Assembly (NCBI GenBank): GCA_950022655.1
Contig: OX465592.1
Coordinates: 5,612,044-5,676,043 of the forward strand
Source of the DNA: Alentia gelatinosa
Taxonomy: Eukaryota > Annelida > Polychaeta > Phyllodocida > Polynoidae
Direction: 5' to 3'
DNA length: 64,000 bases
Part shown: positions 11,307 to 21,973 of the stretch, piece by piece
Layout: every line of letters starts with the position of its first letter
How positions within the stretch are numbered: the stretch's first letter is position 1
The notes under the pieces: model-generated
The model's input: the letters and a program-made list of their open reading frames with translations, nothing else
Databases searched by the model: none
Told to the model about the DNA's origin: nothing
Program-made: the position numbers and the translations under genes

Positions 11307-11544
11307 TTATTCCCTCAATTATCCTACCCCATCGCACTCCTCCCTTTATAGCCTCATAAAACTGCCCGATTGAGATCAAAGAGAGCGGCTGGGCCCCAGG
11401 CTGGGTGACATGCCTTGATAGACTATAATGCAAAATTTGATAACTTCTGTTCTACTCATGATATCAGGAAATAGATTTCAAATCTATAATCGCCTCAATG
11501 TCCCCTACATATCGGTGTATAATACTCGTATAACATCAGACAGA

Positions 11545-11720
11545 GAATCGGGTACAGTCGGCGAAGTGCGTACAGTGACACGATTAAGGTCGGGCAGAGT
11601 CGGTCATTACCCCCATGCTAGTAATGCCCGACCCGATTATAATCGGGTCTGTGAAGTGCGAACAGCGACACGATTCTGACCGACCCGACGGATCCGTCGG
11701 GCAAAGGTGTGATCGGGAAC
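11545..11720. repeat. duplicated GTGCG.ACAG.GACACGATT block with inverted repeats
   Basis: GAAGTGCGTACAGTGACACG at 11564 recurs as GAAGTGCGAACAGCGACACG at 11653, with GACCCGATTATAATCGGGTC as a palindrome between them. Confidence 0.6.
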
Positions 11721-12147
11721 AATCGGTGTGTCGCAGTCTCATTTCATTAGATGATAACACATGTAAAAAACAAGGCCTTGTGCGATGTCTACGAAAGGTT
11801 GATCTATTTTAAAAGGTGTATCCTTTCTACCATAGATCTATACATAAACAATAGGATTTCAAGGCTTTGCAACTACGCCTCTTGAATACGCAATACAATA
11901 GCATCCAACTTCCTTTTATGTAGGCAGTGGTTCATGTTAAATAATACATATGTTTGATATTCATGTTAAACATACTGGGTGGTATATGGATGCTGTATGC
12001 AAAGGTCATGAATAGAGACCGAAATGTAAACGGAATATTTTAGTGAGAAACATGTTTATCTTCAGAGTATGCTGGGCGGGTGGAAGTGACTTTTTGCGTT
12101 TACAACCGCATTTTCATTAAAAAAATTAATTCAAACGCTTTAAGATA

Positions 12148-12375
12148 TTTTTTGCGTTATTTATAATCATGATATCATATTTGAAATCTTCGGTATGAAA
12201 TTTTAGACCGTATAATATTTATTTATCTTTTATTCACCTATTTCAATATTAAGTGCAACCAATTATATTCAAAGTATGGTGGTACGTCGCCATACCGGCA
12301 CAGTATGGTGGTACGAATCAGCTACCACTGCTATAACAGAGGTTAGTATTTACAGTATCTTCTATATATGTATAT
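12148..12375 (+). repeat. dispersed repeat S, copy 1
   Basis: TTGCGTTATTTATAATCATG...AAGTGCAACCAAT...GTATGGTGGTACG...ACCACTGCTATAACAGAGGT. Second copy 25878-26110; a fragment at 8505-8590. Confidence 0.8.
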
Positions 12376-12402
12376 GATACTAACTGATGAATAATAGACC
12401 TT

Positions 12403-12624
12403 AAGCCGGAGACACACCAAGCGAGAAAGGCAGCGATTTCTGGAATCGCCAACACAAAATGGCGTGTATGTGAGCTATTATTTCATATTTCCCTTGGTCA
12501 TTGCCTTTGATACGCTATATTATCGGTGGGAGATATTGCTATGAAAAAATCTCTGATATATGCTATTTTGTATTGGCGAATCCAGAGATCGCCACCTTGA
12601 CTCGCTTGGTGTGTCTCCGGCTTG
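12403..12624. mobile_element. MITE family R
   Basis: Termini AAGCCGGAGACACACCAAGC / GCTTGGTGTGTCTCCGGCTT with inner AATCGCCAACACAAAATGG and its inverse. A 361-bp relative is at 16287-16647 and an end fragment at about 23418-23450. Confidence 0.85.
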
Positions 12625-13084
12625 ACGAAAATGTCATGCTACAAAGTAAATACCATTTAACTTAACACGCCAACCGTGTTGTGCATAAAACACTATGTGA
12701 TCCATTGTTATTTCTACACTGCTACAAACGTCAGATTCAGAATTTTAACATGTGCTTTGCCAATGTTGTTTGTTGTAGGTTATCGCTGTCTATCAATCAG
12801 CGAACTCTAATATTATCCTTTTTAAAGTTTGATAATGGAGTGGCGCTGTCACATCCATTATGAATGTCACGTTTCCCGACACGCTTCCTGGTTCGCCTCT
12901 CATCTATCACAGCGGTCAGTTGGAGACGCGTGGTGGATTGGCGCCAAAACGAGGACGGCAGCTCGAATTGTCGTCTGCTACACTCTCCTAGCACAGATCC
13001 TGCGCATTGCCTCCTGCACTAGACTGGTTCCCTGCCCCAATGATATATGGGACAGGTAACGCTAGCAAGTGAACGACCTTGAAC

Positions 13085-13200
13085 TGTTGAAATGTTGGCT
13101 GGTTCGCAAATCCTTACTGGATATCCGGGGAACCAGCGTTGGGTTGTAGCAGAGATTAGTAAGCATGGAATATCTGCTGGGAGAGTGCTGCCAAGGTGGC
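13085..13200 (+). repeat. dispersed repeat T, copy 1
   Basis: AAATGTTGGCTGGTTC...GGAACCAGCGTTGGGTTG...GCAGAGATTAGTAAGC...TCTGCTGGGAGAGTGC; copy 2 is at 13755-13880. Confidence 0.7.
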
Positions 13201-13754
13201 GCAATCCCACAATGCACCAGAAAAATGGAGGAGTTACCCATAATGCAACAAAAATGGGGGGCGTTACCTGGCCTGATATGTGAGTGAACACATAAGCCAG
13301 GCTTCCAGGCTATCCCTATGCCTGCTTGTATCGCTGCACCGTCCTGCTTGTTGGGGCAACATCTGCCCCATATGCCAGTTTTTCAAATATCCTAACTTTG
13401 CACTTTGGAGGGGCATGGAGGTATTTTTTGTAATATCTGTTGATAGAGGTGGTAAATTATATACACTCATTTCTGTTATTTGATATGTTGAGCCAGACAT
13501 GGTCTTAGGGAACACTTTCCTCAGTGGAAAGCACCTCATGTGCTGCAGGGGGTTTTGTTTGTCAACATGACACATGTGCTCATTTAAAGGGGCAGTCTAA
13601 TCAAATGTGGATTCACATTATAAAGTAGTTTACAGCTGAAAAAAGAAATAGCTGGATTGTCTGTGAAACTCATTTAACAATCACAATATTCCCCAACTCA
13701 TGATATATGAGTTGTTTCATTTTCATAACTTTTGACAGTCACCCTGTTTTTAAT

Positions 13755-13880
13755 CCAAAATGTTGGCTGGTTCCCCCTGTCTTTAGTGGGTACCCAGGAA
13801 ACCATTGTTGGGTTGAGGCAGAGATAAGTAAGCGCTAGCGCTGCGAAGGATCTGCTGGGAGAGTGCATCTGCTAGAATCG
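13755..13880 (+). repeat. dispersed repeat T, copy 2
   Basis: Shares AAATGTTGGCTGGTTC, CCATTGTTGGGTTG, GCAGAGATAAGTAAGC and ATCTGCTGGGAGAGTGC with 13085-13200. Confidence 0.7.
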
Positions 13881-14153
13881 ATAACCAGAACCAATAACAC
13901 GTGACTACAATTGAGCCTTCCCGCATGTGGCGCTGTAGCAGTCGCCGTTTTAAGCAGATTATATATGCTTGGGGACAGGAGAACCTTGTAAAGAATTAGT
14001 CTTAGCGGGAACTCAGATTTCCAATGTTATGCTGGCATTTTTTCTGACATTTATGCTTTAAAGATGGAGGCAATTGTTACTTCTTTTTCGTATTCCTACA
14101 ATAATTGCTGCCTTAAATCCAACCTGTTCCGACTTCGGATGATTCCTTTCTTT

Positions 14154-14599
14154 AAAGGCAAATCCTACAATTCACGGTGGCGTCACCTGGTGATTTTTAG
14201 ATATTGTCAATTATTAGGGATTCATTTAGATTGGCCGCCACCTCTGCCTCCACAAAGGAAATGTACAAAAAAGATATACTTTCTTCAATTCTATCAAAAG
14301 CAAGGATACTGAGCTGATAGCTGGCATTTAAAACTGAAATGAAATCATTCACTATATTCTCTGAAAGTTCTAAGAAAATTACATGGGTTTTACTTTGTTA
14401 AAATCAATATTTTTATGAATTTCTATGTATTATATCATGATATTATCATATTTTCAATCTCTAAATGAAAATCTCGCATGGTGACGCTCCATTTTTTAAA
14501 TTCGCTATGTGGTCTACAATACTTTGAACTCATCAAATTCATTTCTCAGGAAAATTACATGGGTTTTGCTTTTTAAGGTAAATTGTCCGATATGCCTTT
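14154..14599 (+). mobile_element. MITE family U, copy 1
   Basis: Starts AAAGGCAAATCCTACAATTC, then ACGGTGGCGTCACCTGGTGA; ends AATTGTCCGATATGCCTTT, an inverted terminus. Interior AT-rich. Five copies in the window. Confidence 0.85.
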
Positions 14600-15216
14600 C
14601 ACTCAGTCCAACGTCTTAGTTGTAGGATCGATGCCAGAAACACAACCTCCCCATGCCCACTCTCCATACAGATCAATACTCAACACAACACTGCAAAAAA
14701 CATGGGCGTGTGTGGCTGATTGTGGGGGGAGACTGGACTGTGACATTGGGCTGGTGCGTGACAATGTTGACCTTTGCATGTTTGATTGGGAATACACTCT
14801 CTAAACAGATTCCTTGAATCCTCCGCCATACACATGGATTTGGGCTCGGCTTGGAGATTGCGGCAGACACCACGTGACAGACGCTCTCAGCGCCACCATG
14901 CGGGAAAGTTAGAATTGTTTTTGGCGGGTTTTTTTTCAGTTTTTTCTGTTTATTGATTTTCGGCCATCATTTTGTAGAGTTGCTGGTGACAGGCAAATAT
15001 GGGTGCCGTTTTTCTGGGAACACACGTATTTGCGCTGTGCACATTGCCAAGTGTTACCAATCTCGTGATGTGATAAGGTATAATCGAAGTAAATAGGTTA
15101 GATGGGTGTCCGCCTACTGCGATTTTGCTCCCGACGCACTACGATTAACGCGTTGGCGAGCTCTGCAAGACACAAATCAAAATTGTGGCACAATCGTAGA
15201 GTTCGGCATCAATTAG

Positions 15217-15636
15217 TAAAGGGGGGCGTCCACCAAGCACGACAAGGTTACGACAAGTGCCGACATGAGAGTTCTAATCGGCGGCTTGTCGAAGCCTTGT
15301 CGTGCGAAGGGGCGCTCTGCGACAGCGTTGTCAGGGCGTATCGGGAAGTGCACCCTCCACCAAAATTTCCTATCGTAGCCCTATGCAACATGCTCCCAAC
15401 ACGCCATGACACTCCACAACAAGGGTCCAGTCGTGGGAAAAATCGAACTTGTTCGATTTTCTCGTAACCTTGTCAGAAGGCTCCCTGCAAGCTTCCAATC
15501 ATGGCCTTGTCGTAGACTCTTGTCAGGGACTAGGGTCCACCAACCACGACAAGGCCTCCAATCGTAGGCCAATCGTGGACCTTGTTGGGAAGCCATTGTC
15601 TTAGCCTTGTCATGGTTGGTGGATGCCCCCCCTTTA
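15217..15636. mobile_element. MITE family V (CGTCCACCAA termini)
   Basis: Termini TAAAGGGGGGCGTCCACCAA / GGTTGGTGGATGCCCCCCCTTTA; subterminal CACGACAAGG and CCTTGTC blocks alternate throughout. It is itself flanked by CTACTGCGATT (15113) and GACTACGATAT (15650), so it may sit in an older related element. Confidence 0.8.
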
Positions 15637-16286
15637 AGCTTTTGTTACCGACTACGATATATGCCGAGGCGCTACAATGGAAAACCCCAATCGTAACGCG
15701 TCGTAGCCCTATTGGTGGCCTTTGGCAGAAAGGTGGTCAAAATCGGCAGGTGGAAGTGCGTGCATTATGTTCAATATTTGACATGTTCTAAATAATTCAT
15801 AAAGACTCTCAAAGGTAGCTAGAGGTAGCTCATTCTCCATGAATATGGAATACATTTATTAAAATATTCGTTGACAATAGAATGAGCATGCTCTGAATGG
15901 AAGTATTTCACTTGAGCATGCAGCATTGGACATGGTTGCGACCTCCAAACACTGCACGAACAAAGAAACCGGAAATGAATAAATAACCGGAACAGGAAGT
16001 CAATATATCTTAGCCGCATGCGCACTCAATCGCTTGTATTAATCACAGAGGACTGAGTAGAATAGGGAAGAGATGAAGTTTTTCTGACAGATTACTGAAT
16101 GCTATAAAAAAAAAAAGGGTCAAGAGAGACTAAAGTATGCAGTGACAGGGATATTTGTCAGGAACATGGCTTGAATGACAAGATGCGGACTTTGAAAAGG
16201 CCTGTTTCCATTGGCCGACGAAAAGGGTGTAGATTTTTTTGAGTTACACAGAAAGTCCGTCGGTGGTGACACTGACTGTGCGTTAT

Positions 16287-16647
16287 GCCGGGGACACACC
16301 AAGCGAGTAAGGGCAGCGATCTCCAGAATCGCCAACAAATATTTTCGTGTATGTGCGATATTATTTCATAGTAATATCTAATACCAAATATTCAGCATCT
16401 CTGACGCAATTATCAGGTGAAATATGAAATAAAATGTGAAACCATAGTTATGGTGACAATGCGGGGTACATTTATGAGTTGTTTCGGAGAAATTCGTTCT
16501 ATACGAGCCGTTTACAGTACGGAAGGAGCAGTACGTATTTACACTAATTTAGTGCATAGGTATATAATAATAGCTCACATATACACCATTTTGTGTTGGC
16601 GATTCCGGAAATCGCCGCGTTACTCGCTTGGTGAGTCCCCGGCTTAA
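16287..16647. mobile_element. MITE family R, longer copy
   Basis: Termini GCCGGGGACACACCAAGCGA / TCGCTTGGTGAGTCCCCGGC; larger interior than 12403-12624 including GGTATATAATAATAGC as in repeats B and S. No coding capacity. Confidence 0.85.
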
Positions 16648-17477
16648 GTAGAGAAAAATCGGTGAGGGTAGTAGATTTCACTCAGCGACCAAGCTTTCAC
16701 TCAGTGCCGGGTGGTGCCACATTGCATAATCTAAGCAGAAAAAGTCGTGGGTCATTTCACGAGCTGGGTCGTTTCCATTGACCGATTTTGGGTCAGCATT
16801 GCCAAAAATCCATCGGCGGTACCTGACTGTAGATCGGTGAGGGAAAATCGGCCAATGGAAACGGGCCTTTATAGATATTGAGATGGGGGAAGGAGCAGGA
16901 AGGTGTGAGAGCTATTGAAGAAAAGGCTGATGATCTAAAGATAGACAAGCTATTGTAGCATCTCCAGAGCGAAATGAAAGGAAACAGGAACTGCAATCAG
17001 ATGAGATGGAAAAAAGGGGTAGTGGTGGGAAAAAGGATATCCAGTGAGAATCAATGATGGGAAGTCGGCAGGAACAACAGGTATGACAAAGTAGATATTG
17101 ATGTGGCGTTTCCACCTGCCGACTAAAACCTCAACGATAATGTTCACACTGTACAAAAGTCGGTCGGTGGTTCTCCTTTTGAAAGATCGGTGGTAAATAA
17201 TCGGTGACCTGCACTGCAAAAATGCGGCAGATGCTGACCGACTTTGGTAGTAAAGTGCAGACCGCCACAGATTAATTCAGTGAGCTTTAATTTCATGAAT
17301 GGGTGCAGAAGTCCGTCCGTGGTGCTATAATGCATAATGCGGGAGAGAAAATCGTTTCCACCTGATGATTATTGCACTAAATATGTCGCATAATGGGTCG
17401 GCGGTACGAAAGGCCATAAACGGTGGTAATTATCGGCAGGCTGCATAAGAGTAACAAGAAATCTCCACCCCTGTCTA

Positions 17478-17745
17478 TAGGGCACAGAGTGATTGCTAGT
17501 TCCACCATTATCCACCAGGAAATTGTAATAAAGCGCCACTGTATAGTCGGGGGACAACCACTATTTTCTGTATGCTGTCATAATCTATAGATAATCGTGA
17601 TACGAGACTAAAACCCTTTTATGGCAAAACCCCAGCATTTTTATTTTAAGATCCATTGATAACTAGTTCCGCCACCTGGTATTTTCTTTAGCATCGGGGG
17701 CCAAGATGGCCGCTTCCATAACACAATAGCTATATACCCTATATG
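17478..17745 (+). mobile_element. MITE family W, copy 1
   Basis: CTATAGGGCACAGAGTGATT...CCAGGAAATTGTAA...CCGCCACCTGGTATTTT...AAGATGGCCGC...CAATAGCTATATACCCTATA. Other copies: 18968-19085, 23928-24170, 34133-34420, 39020-39305, 56172-56730. Confidence 0.85.
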
Positions 17746-18120
17746 TAATCCCTCACTGTTTATGCCATGCCGATATCTCGTAATGCAAATGCCAGGAAGC
17801 TTTGTAAATCTGAAAGCCATGTCAATCTTTTATGAGCTCCGAGGGGGCGAGCGGCAGGCACGGACTTTACATTGGCACATAGCAATATCCTTATTGATTA
17901 CTGCACAGTAAGCAGGATGGACTCCACGCAATACAGTTAATAATAACGCTCCTGTGCCGGACTCGGTGCGCAATATGCGAGCTCAAGACGGCGCCAATCG
18001 GTTGCTGTGATTGATGATTGTGCCGAACTATAAGATGGTACTCATAACGACAAGGAAATAATACCAATTTTTTTTTTCCCAACCTCGGAGCAAACACTCC
18101 AGCGGAACGGACAAAAATAA

Positions 18121-18123
<3 letters not shown>

Positions 18124-18182
<59 letters not shown>
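18124..18182. repeat. (TA)n microsatellite
   Basis: About 29 uninterrupted TA units; a second AT run of about 25 bp lies at 18370-18394, just beyond the MITE at 18193-18369. The 57 bp before it repeat 1003-1052 (TTCCCAACTTCGGAGTCAAC). Confidence 0.95.
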
Positions 18183-18184
<2 letters not shown>

Positions 18185-18192
18185 CATATATA

Positions 18193-18369
18193 TAGTAGAA
18201 CCCCGCCTAACGAACACCCCGCGTTAACGGACACCTTTGCTTGATACGGATCCCTCTATTAGATGCTTATTTAACCCCGTGTAAGCGGACACCCCGCGTA
18301 AGCGGACACCCCGCGTAAGCGGACACTTTGGCCGGAACGGATGGTGACTGCTTATGCGGGGTTCTATTG
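18193..18369. mobile_element. Tc1/mariner-like MITE family Y in an AT microsatellite
   Basis: Termini TAGTAGAACCCCGC / GCGGGGTTCTATTG, with CGCGTAAGCGGACACCC repeated three times inside. TA-rich flanks fit TA-target insertion. Relatives: 45857-46040 and 63120-63881. Confidence 0.8.
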
Positions 18370-18400
<31 letters not shown>

Positions 18401-18407
18401 ATTATCA

Positions 18408-18716
18408 TAAAACTGGATGAGCTTTAATCTTGGCCACCGTATTACACGACTGGAGTTTGGCATAGTGATTTCATGAGGCGAAGCCGAGTGAAGTCCGGAG
18501 CAAAAGCTTCAGGAGTGGAATGCGGTGGCCACGATTAAAACGAATCAGGTTTTGATTTTATCCTACCCCGTCTCCTCGTTTTTGGAATATTATGTGATAA
18601 CAATTCCGTATTAATTGGCATAATACTAGTGGCATATAAAACTCCGTATGCCAGTCAGCATGGCATACGGAAACTCCATGTTAAGCCTATGGGATTTTAT
18701 ATTAGGGGTAGGATAA
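18408..18716 (+). mobile_element. composite foldback: hairpin F plus cassette, copy 2
   Basis: About 90% like 3713-4008 and with a fuller hairpin tip (GAGGCGAAGCCGAGTGAAGT). Flanked on both sides by AT microsatellite. Confidence 0.85.
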
Positions 18717-18967
18717 TATATATATATGTATTTCATCCCTTATTCCTGCATTGCGGAGACAAATACAAAGGGGCCATCCATAAAGTACGTACGCACTGAA
18801 GAACTTTTGGAAATTTTGCGTATACATGTTCCTTCATGTTCTATTGCGTACAAGATTGGGAGCGGGGTTGGGTGGTCAAAAATTTCATAAATTCTACATA
18901 TGTACTCTATGGATGACCCCAAAGAGAAATCCTATAATATAGATATACACTATACATAAACATGTAT

Positions 18968-19085
18968 TATAACAACTGATAGCATTGGTAGTCCCCCGAC
19001 TACAGTGGCGCTATCTTACAATTTCCTGGCAGATGATGGCGGAACTAGCAAACACTCTGTGCCCTATAGGAAAAGGTAACAGGAA
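18968..19085 (-). mobile_element. MITE family W, truncated inverted copy
   Basis: GTAGTCCCCCGACTACAGTG...CAATTTCCTGGC...CACTCTGTGCCCTATAGG; only the half with GCACAGAG is present. Confidence 0.75.
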
Positions 19086-19137
19086 CGCCCCCAAGAGCAG
19101 TGAGGTACAGAACCCAAAGATTAAAAGAAAGTACTTT

Positions 19138-19425
19138 TGATAAAACCTATGACAGTTTACGGTCAGAGCTCGTATCCCATCGAGTTTGAATAGCGTAGTA
19201 ATTCACAAGGAAAGCCTCGTGAATCATGTAGCGATTCAAACGAGATGGGATCGAGCTCTGACCCTAAACGTGAATAGGTTTCTGAATTTATCTCACCCCT
19301 CACATTGATTAATTGGCTAATATAATCCCCCATTGAGTACCTTTTCTAAATACTTCGTGGCCATTGAGTATGAGTTCCCAAGTTAAGTCTATGGGGAGAA
19401 AACACCAGGGGTGAGATAAATGTAT
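19138..19425 (+). mobile_element. composite foldback: hairpin G plus TCTCACCCCT cassette
   Basis: Hairpin arms GTCAGAGCTCGTATCCCATC...GAGTTTGAAT and ATTCAAACGAGATGGGATCG...AGCTCTGACC. The cassette AATTTATCTCACCCCTCACA...TTAAGTCTATGGGG...CAGGGGTGAGATAAATG follows. Copies: 32872-33150, 39780-39952 (partial), 46895-47205 (inverted). Confidence 0.85.
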
Positions 19426-19654
19426 GTATATGTCATTATTGGACTTTTGTCTCAGATATCTAGACATTGAAGGGAACACACACCACACACTGTCGCCACA
19501 GGATGATACAGTGGGCTGCGAGTTAAAACTTCATCCCGAGTTGCTCTCAGTAAAGTAGGCCGGACTTTTTAGGGCGTTACCAGGTAACACTGACGCACCA
19601 GTCCAGCTGCCCCGCCATGAATACTTAAAGAGGGACCGTCAGCTTGCACTTAAA

Positions 19655-20722
19655 TGCGCGGAGGGTGAGGGTGGGGGAGGGCGGGTGTGTGAGGGTGGGT
19701 GTGTGAGGGTGGGTGAGGGAGGGTGAGGGTGGGGAAGGGTGGGTGAGGGTGGGTGTGTGAGGGTGGGTGAGGGTGGGTGAGGGAGGGTGAGGGTGGGGAA
19801 GGGTGGGTGAGGGTGGGTGTGTGAGGGTGGGTGAGGGTGGGTGAGGGTGGGTGAGGGTGGGTGGGGGAGGGCGGGTGAGGGTGGGTGTGTGAGGGTGGGT
19901 GAGGGTGGGGAAGGGTGGGGGAGGGCGGGTGTGTGAGGGTGGGTGTGTGAGGGTGGGTGAGGGTGGGTGAGGGTGGGTGGGGGAGGGCGGGTGAGGGTGG
20001 GTGTGTGAGGGTGGGTGAAGGTGGGTGAGGGTTGATGAGGGTGGGTGAGGGTTGATGAGGGTAGGGGAGGGTGGGTGAGGGTGAGGGTGGGGGAGGTGAG
20101 GGTGGGGGAGGGTGGGTGTGTGAGGGTGGGTGAGGGTGGGTGAGGGTGGGTGAGGGTGGGTGAGGGTGGGTGAGGGTGGGAGAGGGTGGGTGAGGGTGGG
20201 TGAGGGTGGGTGTGTGAGGGTGGGTGAGGGTGGGTGAGGGTGGGTGAGGGTGGGTGAGGGTGGGTGAGGGTGGGAGAGGGTGGGTGAGGGTGGGTGAGGG
20301 TGGGTGAGGGCGGGTGAGGGTGGGTGAGGGCGGGTGAGGGCGGGTGAGGGTGGGTGTGTGAGGATGGGTGAGGGTGGGTGAGGGCGAGTGAAGGTGTGGT
20401 GAGGGTGGGTGAGGGTGGGTGAGGGAGGGTGAGGGTGGGTGAGGGCGGGTGAGGGCGGGAGAGATGGGTGAGAGCGGGAGAGATGGGTGCGGGTGGGTGC
20501 GGGTGGGTGACGGTGGGTGTGGATGGGTGCGGGTTAGTGAGGGTTGGTGAGGTTGGCCGAGGGTGGCTGAGGGCAGGTGAGGGTGGGGGAGGGTGGGGGA
20601 GGGTGAGGGTGGGTGAGGATGGATGAAGGTGGGTGAGGGTTGATGAGGGTGGGTGAGGGTTGATGAGGGTAGGGGAGGGTGGGTGAGGGTGAGGGTGGGG
20701 GAGGTGAGGGTGGGTGGAGGAT
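19655..20722 (+). repeat. G-rich minisatellite, 10-bp unit GGGTGGGTGA
   Basis: About 1.07 kb of GGGTGAGGGTGGGTGTGTGA-type variants, almost pure G/T/A on this strand. The minus strand reads open for 373 codons (SPTLTHPHPP repeats) only because the unit lacks stops. High G-quadruplex potential. Confidence 0.97.
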
Positions 20723-21084
20723 CGGTGTCCTTAGTGTTGGGATGGGTATTTATGGGCTTTATGCGGTACAAGCCTATGGCTCAGCCATATTATCATAGAC
20801 TCAGGTGTGGCCTTTTAAGTCTAACTTTGTACAGGTCTGGTAAATAGGGCCAAAATGTGCGATTAATCAGCAGATTGTTAGAGTGGCCTTGTCTGGTCTG
20901 ACTCCTCCCAATGGCCTAAAAGCAATCACAGGTACCTGTGGCAGCTGGCACATCCCGCTAACACGACGTTTACGTGCCGGATGGCGGGGGACGATAATGG
21001 GTGAAACTAGCGCTCCCTCTGAAAGAGGAAAGTAGGTATAATACCAGTCCAGAGTTAGCCCCATCCACGTTGAGATAAATACAA

Positions 21085-21225
21085 TATATTGACAGGTTTC
21101 AGATACAAGCGGTCGTATGCTCTGAGGAGTTGACGCATAGTAATATCAGAGTGCATGCGAGGATATTGCGCACAGGCAACTCGAGATTCTCGTGTGGGGA
21201 AAACTTGAACCTGCTGTCTGCTTTT
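21085..21225. mobile_element. foldback hairpin with AATATC...GGATATT tip
   Basis: GACAGGTTTCAGATACAAGC...TAGTAATATCAGAGTGCATG...CGAGGATATTGCGCA...; the same design as 52259-52394. Confidence 0.6.
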
Positions 21226-21226
21226 T

Positions 21227-21592
21227 TGTTATCCTACCCCTAATAAAAAACTCCATAGGCTTAAAATTAGCGGACTCTATTTGGTCTACGGTGCAGGAAA
21301 ATGAAATTTATCGCTCTAGTGGGATACAGTTGTCAAATGACGTCACTTGAACAGCGACCAATGATTATCACTGATTATTGGTGAGTTTTATGTCCTTTCT
21401 TAATTTGCTGAAGTAATTTAGATGGGGTAGGATAAATTCTAAACCAAACTCGAGTTAGTCGTGTTGTTTAGCGCACTCCGGCAATGTCGAGTATCACTGT
21501 ACTCGGCTTCGCCTCGAGCAGTAATACACAACATTGCCGTCATGCGATAAACAACAACAACACGACTAACTCTCGTTTGGTTTCTCCTAAGT
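21227..21592 (-). mobile_element. composite foldback: cassette plus hairpin H, inverted
   Basis: TTATCCTACCCCTAATAAAA...ATGGGGTAGGATAAA, then the hairpin ACCAAACTCGAGTTAGTCGT...ACGACTAACTCTCGTTTGGT with tip ACTCGGCTTCGCCTCGAG. It ends 84 bp before the Ig exon. Confidence 0.8.
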
Positions 21593-21675
21593 ATTTCTCT
21601 ACTCAGATGTACTGTTATCCTTAAGATTCATTTCTTGCCATATTATTAAAAACAAACCTGTCTTGGTGCTTGCAG

Positions 21676-21973
21676 GCGATGCGTCCCCCGCGGCTGGAGG
21701 GCGCGGCGCTCGCCTCCCCGATCACCGTGCGGGACGGAGACCCCTGTCACGTGACCGTGGAGGTGGCGGGCATCCCCATCCCGGACATCACGTGGTTCCA
21801 CGGGTCTCGCGAGATCAAGAACTGCCCTGACTTCCGGGTGGACGATAAAGGGACGAGTTGCACGCTGCACATCGCCGCCGTCACTGAGGCCCTGAGCGCG
21901 CGCGGGGTGCGGGTCGTGGCGCGCAACAGGGTGGGCGTGCAGAGCAAGAACGTGGACATCAAGGTCTACAAAG
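21676..21973 (+). CDS. exon: Ig (I-set-like) domain
   Basis: The acceptor is a pyrimidine-poor tract ending TGCTTGCAG and the donor is AAAG|GTATGTG. Length is 298 nt, phase 0 in and phase 1 out. It encodes almost exactly one Ig domain: PITVRDGDP (A'/B strands), VEVAGIPIPDITWFHGSREI (B-C-C'), FRVDDKGTSCTLHI (D-E) and VVARNRVGVQS (F-G). The usual D-x-G-x-Y-x-C motif is replaced by ARGVRVVA, so no canonical disulfide can form, as is common in cytoplasmic Ig domains. GC content is far above the surrounding introns. The last 47 nt plus donor are duplicated many times in the next intron. Confidence 0.9.

Larger units (their letters stand above)
1..21675. other. repeat-rich region without a supported gene
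   Basis: ORFs here are short, overlap repeat modules and show no domain. Upstream exons of the Ig gene should lie here or further 5', but I could not identify any. The parts not covered by repeat entries (about 228-495, 1060-1560, 4200-4550, 5800-6090, 8595-9070, 11725-12145, 13200-13750, 13880-14150, 14600-15090, 15780-16190, 17750-18065 and 20722-21085) show only AT-rich or unassigned sequence. Confidence 0.6.

Noticed and set aside
13085..13125. tRNA-like B box (GGTTCGCAAATCC)
   Set aside because: Spacing is wrong for the GGTTCGANTCC box, there is no A box and no cloverleaf; the block belongs to dispersed repeat T.
15102..15467. 121-codon ORF rich in Arg and His
   Set aside because: It runs through the CACGACAAGG repeats of a family V MITE.
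18028..18463. ORFs with Ile-Tyr repeats
   Set aside because: They are translations of the TA microsatellite and a family Y MITE.
19655..20722. Telomeric or subtelomeric repeat
   Set aside because: The unit GGGTGGGTGA is not TTAGGG-like, varies widely, and genes lie on one side with ordinary dispersed repeats on both.
19650..20771. 373-codon minus-strand ORF rich in Pro, Thr, His and Ser
   Set aside because: It is the complement of the GGGTGGGTGA minisatellite, with no stop in the unit, no domain and no splice context.
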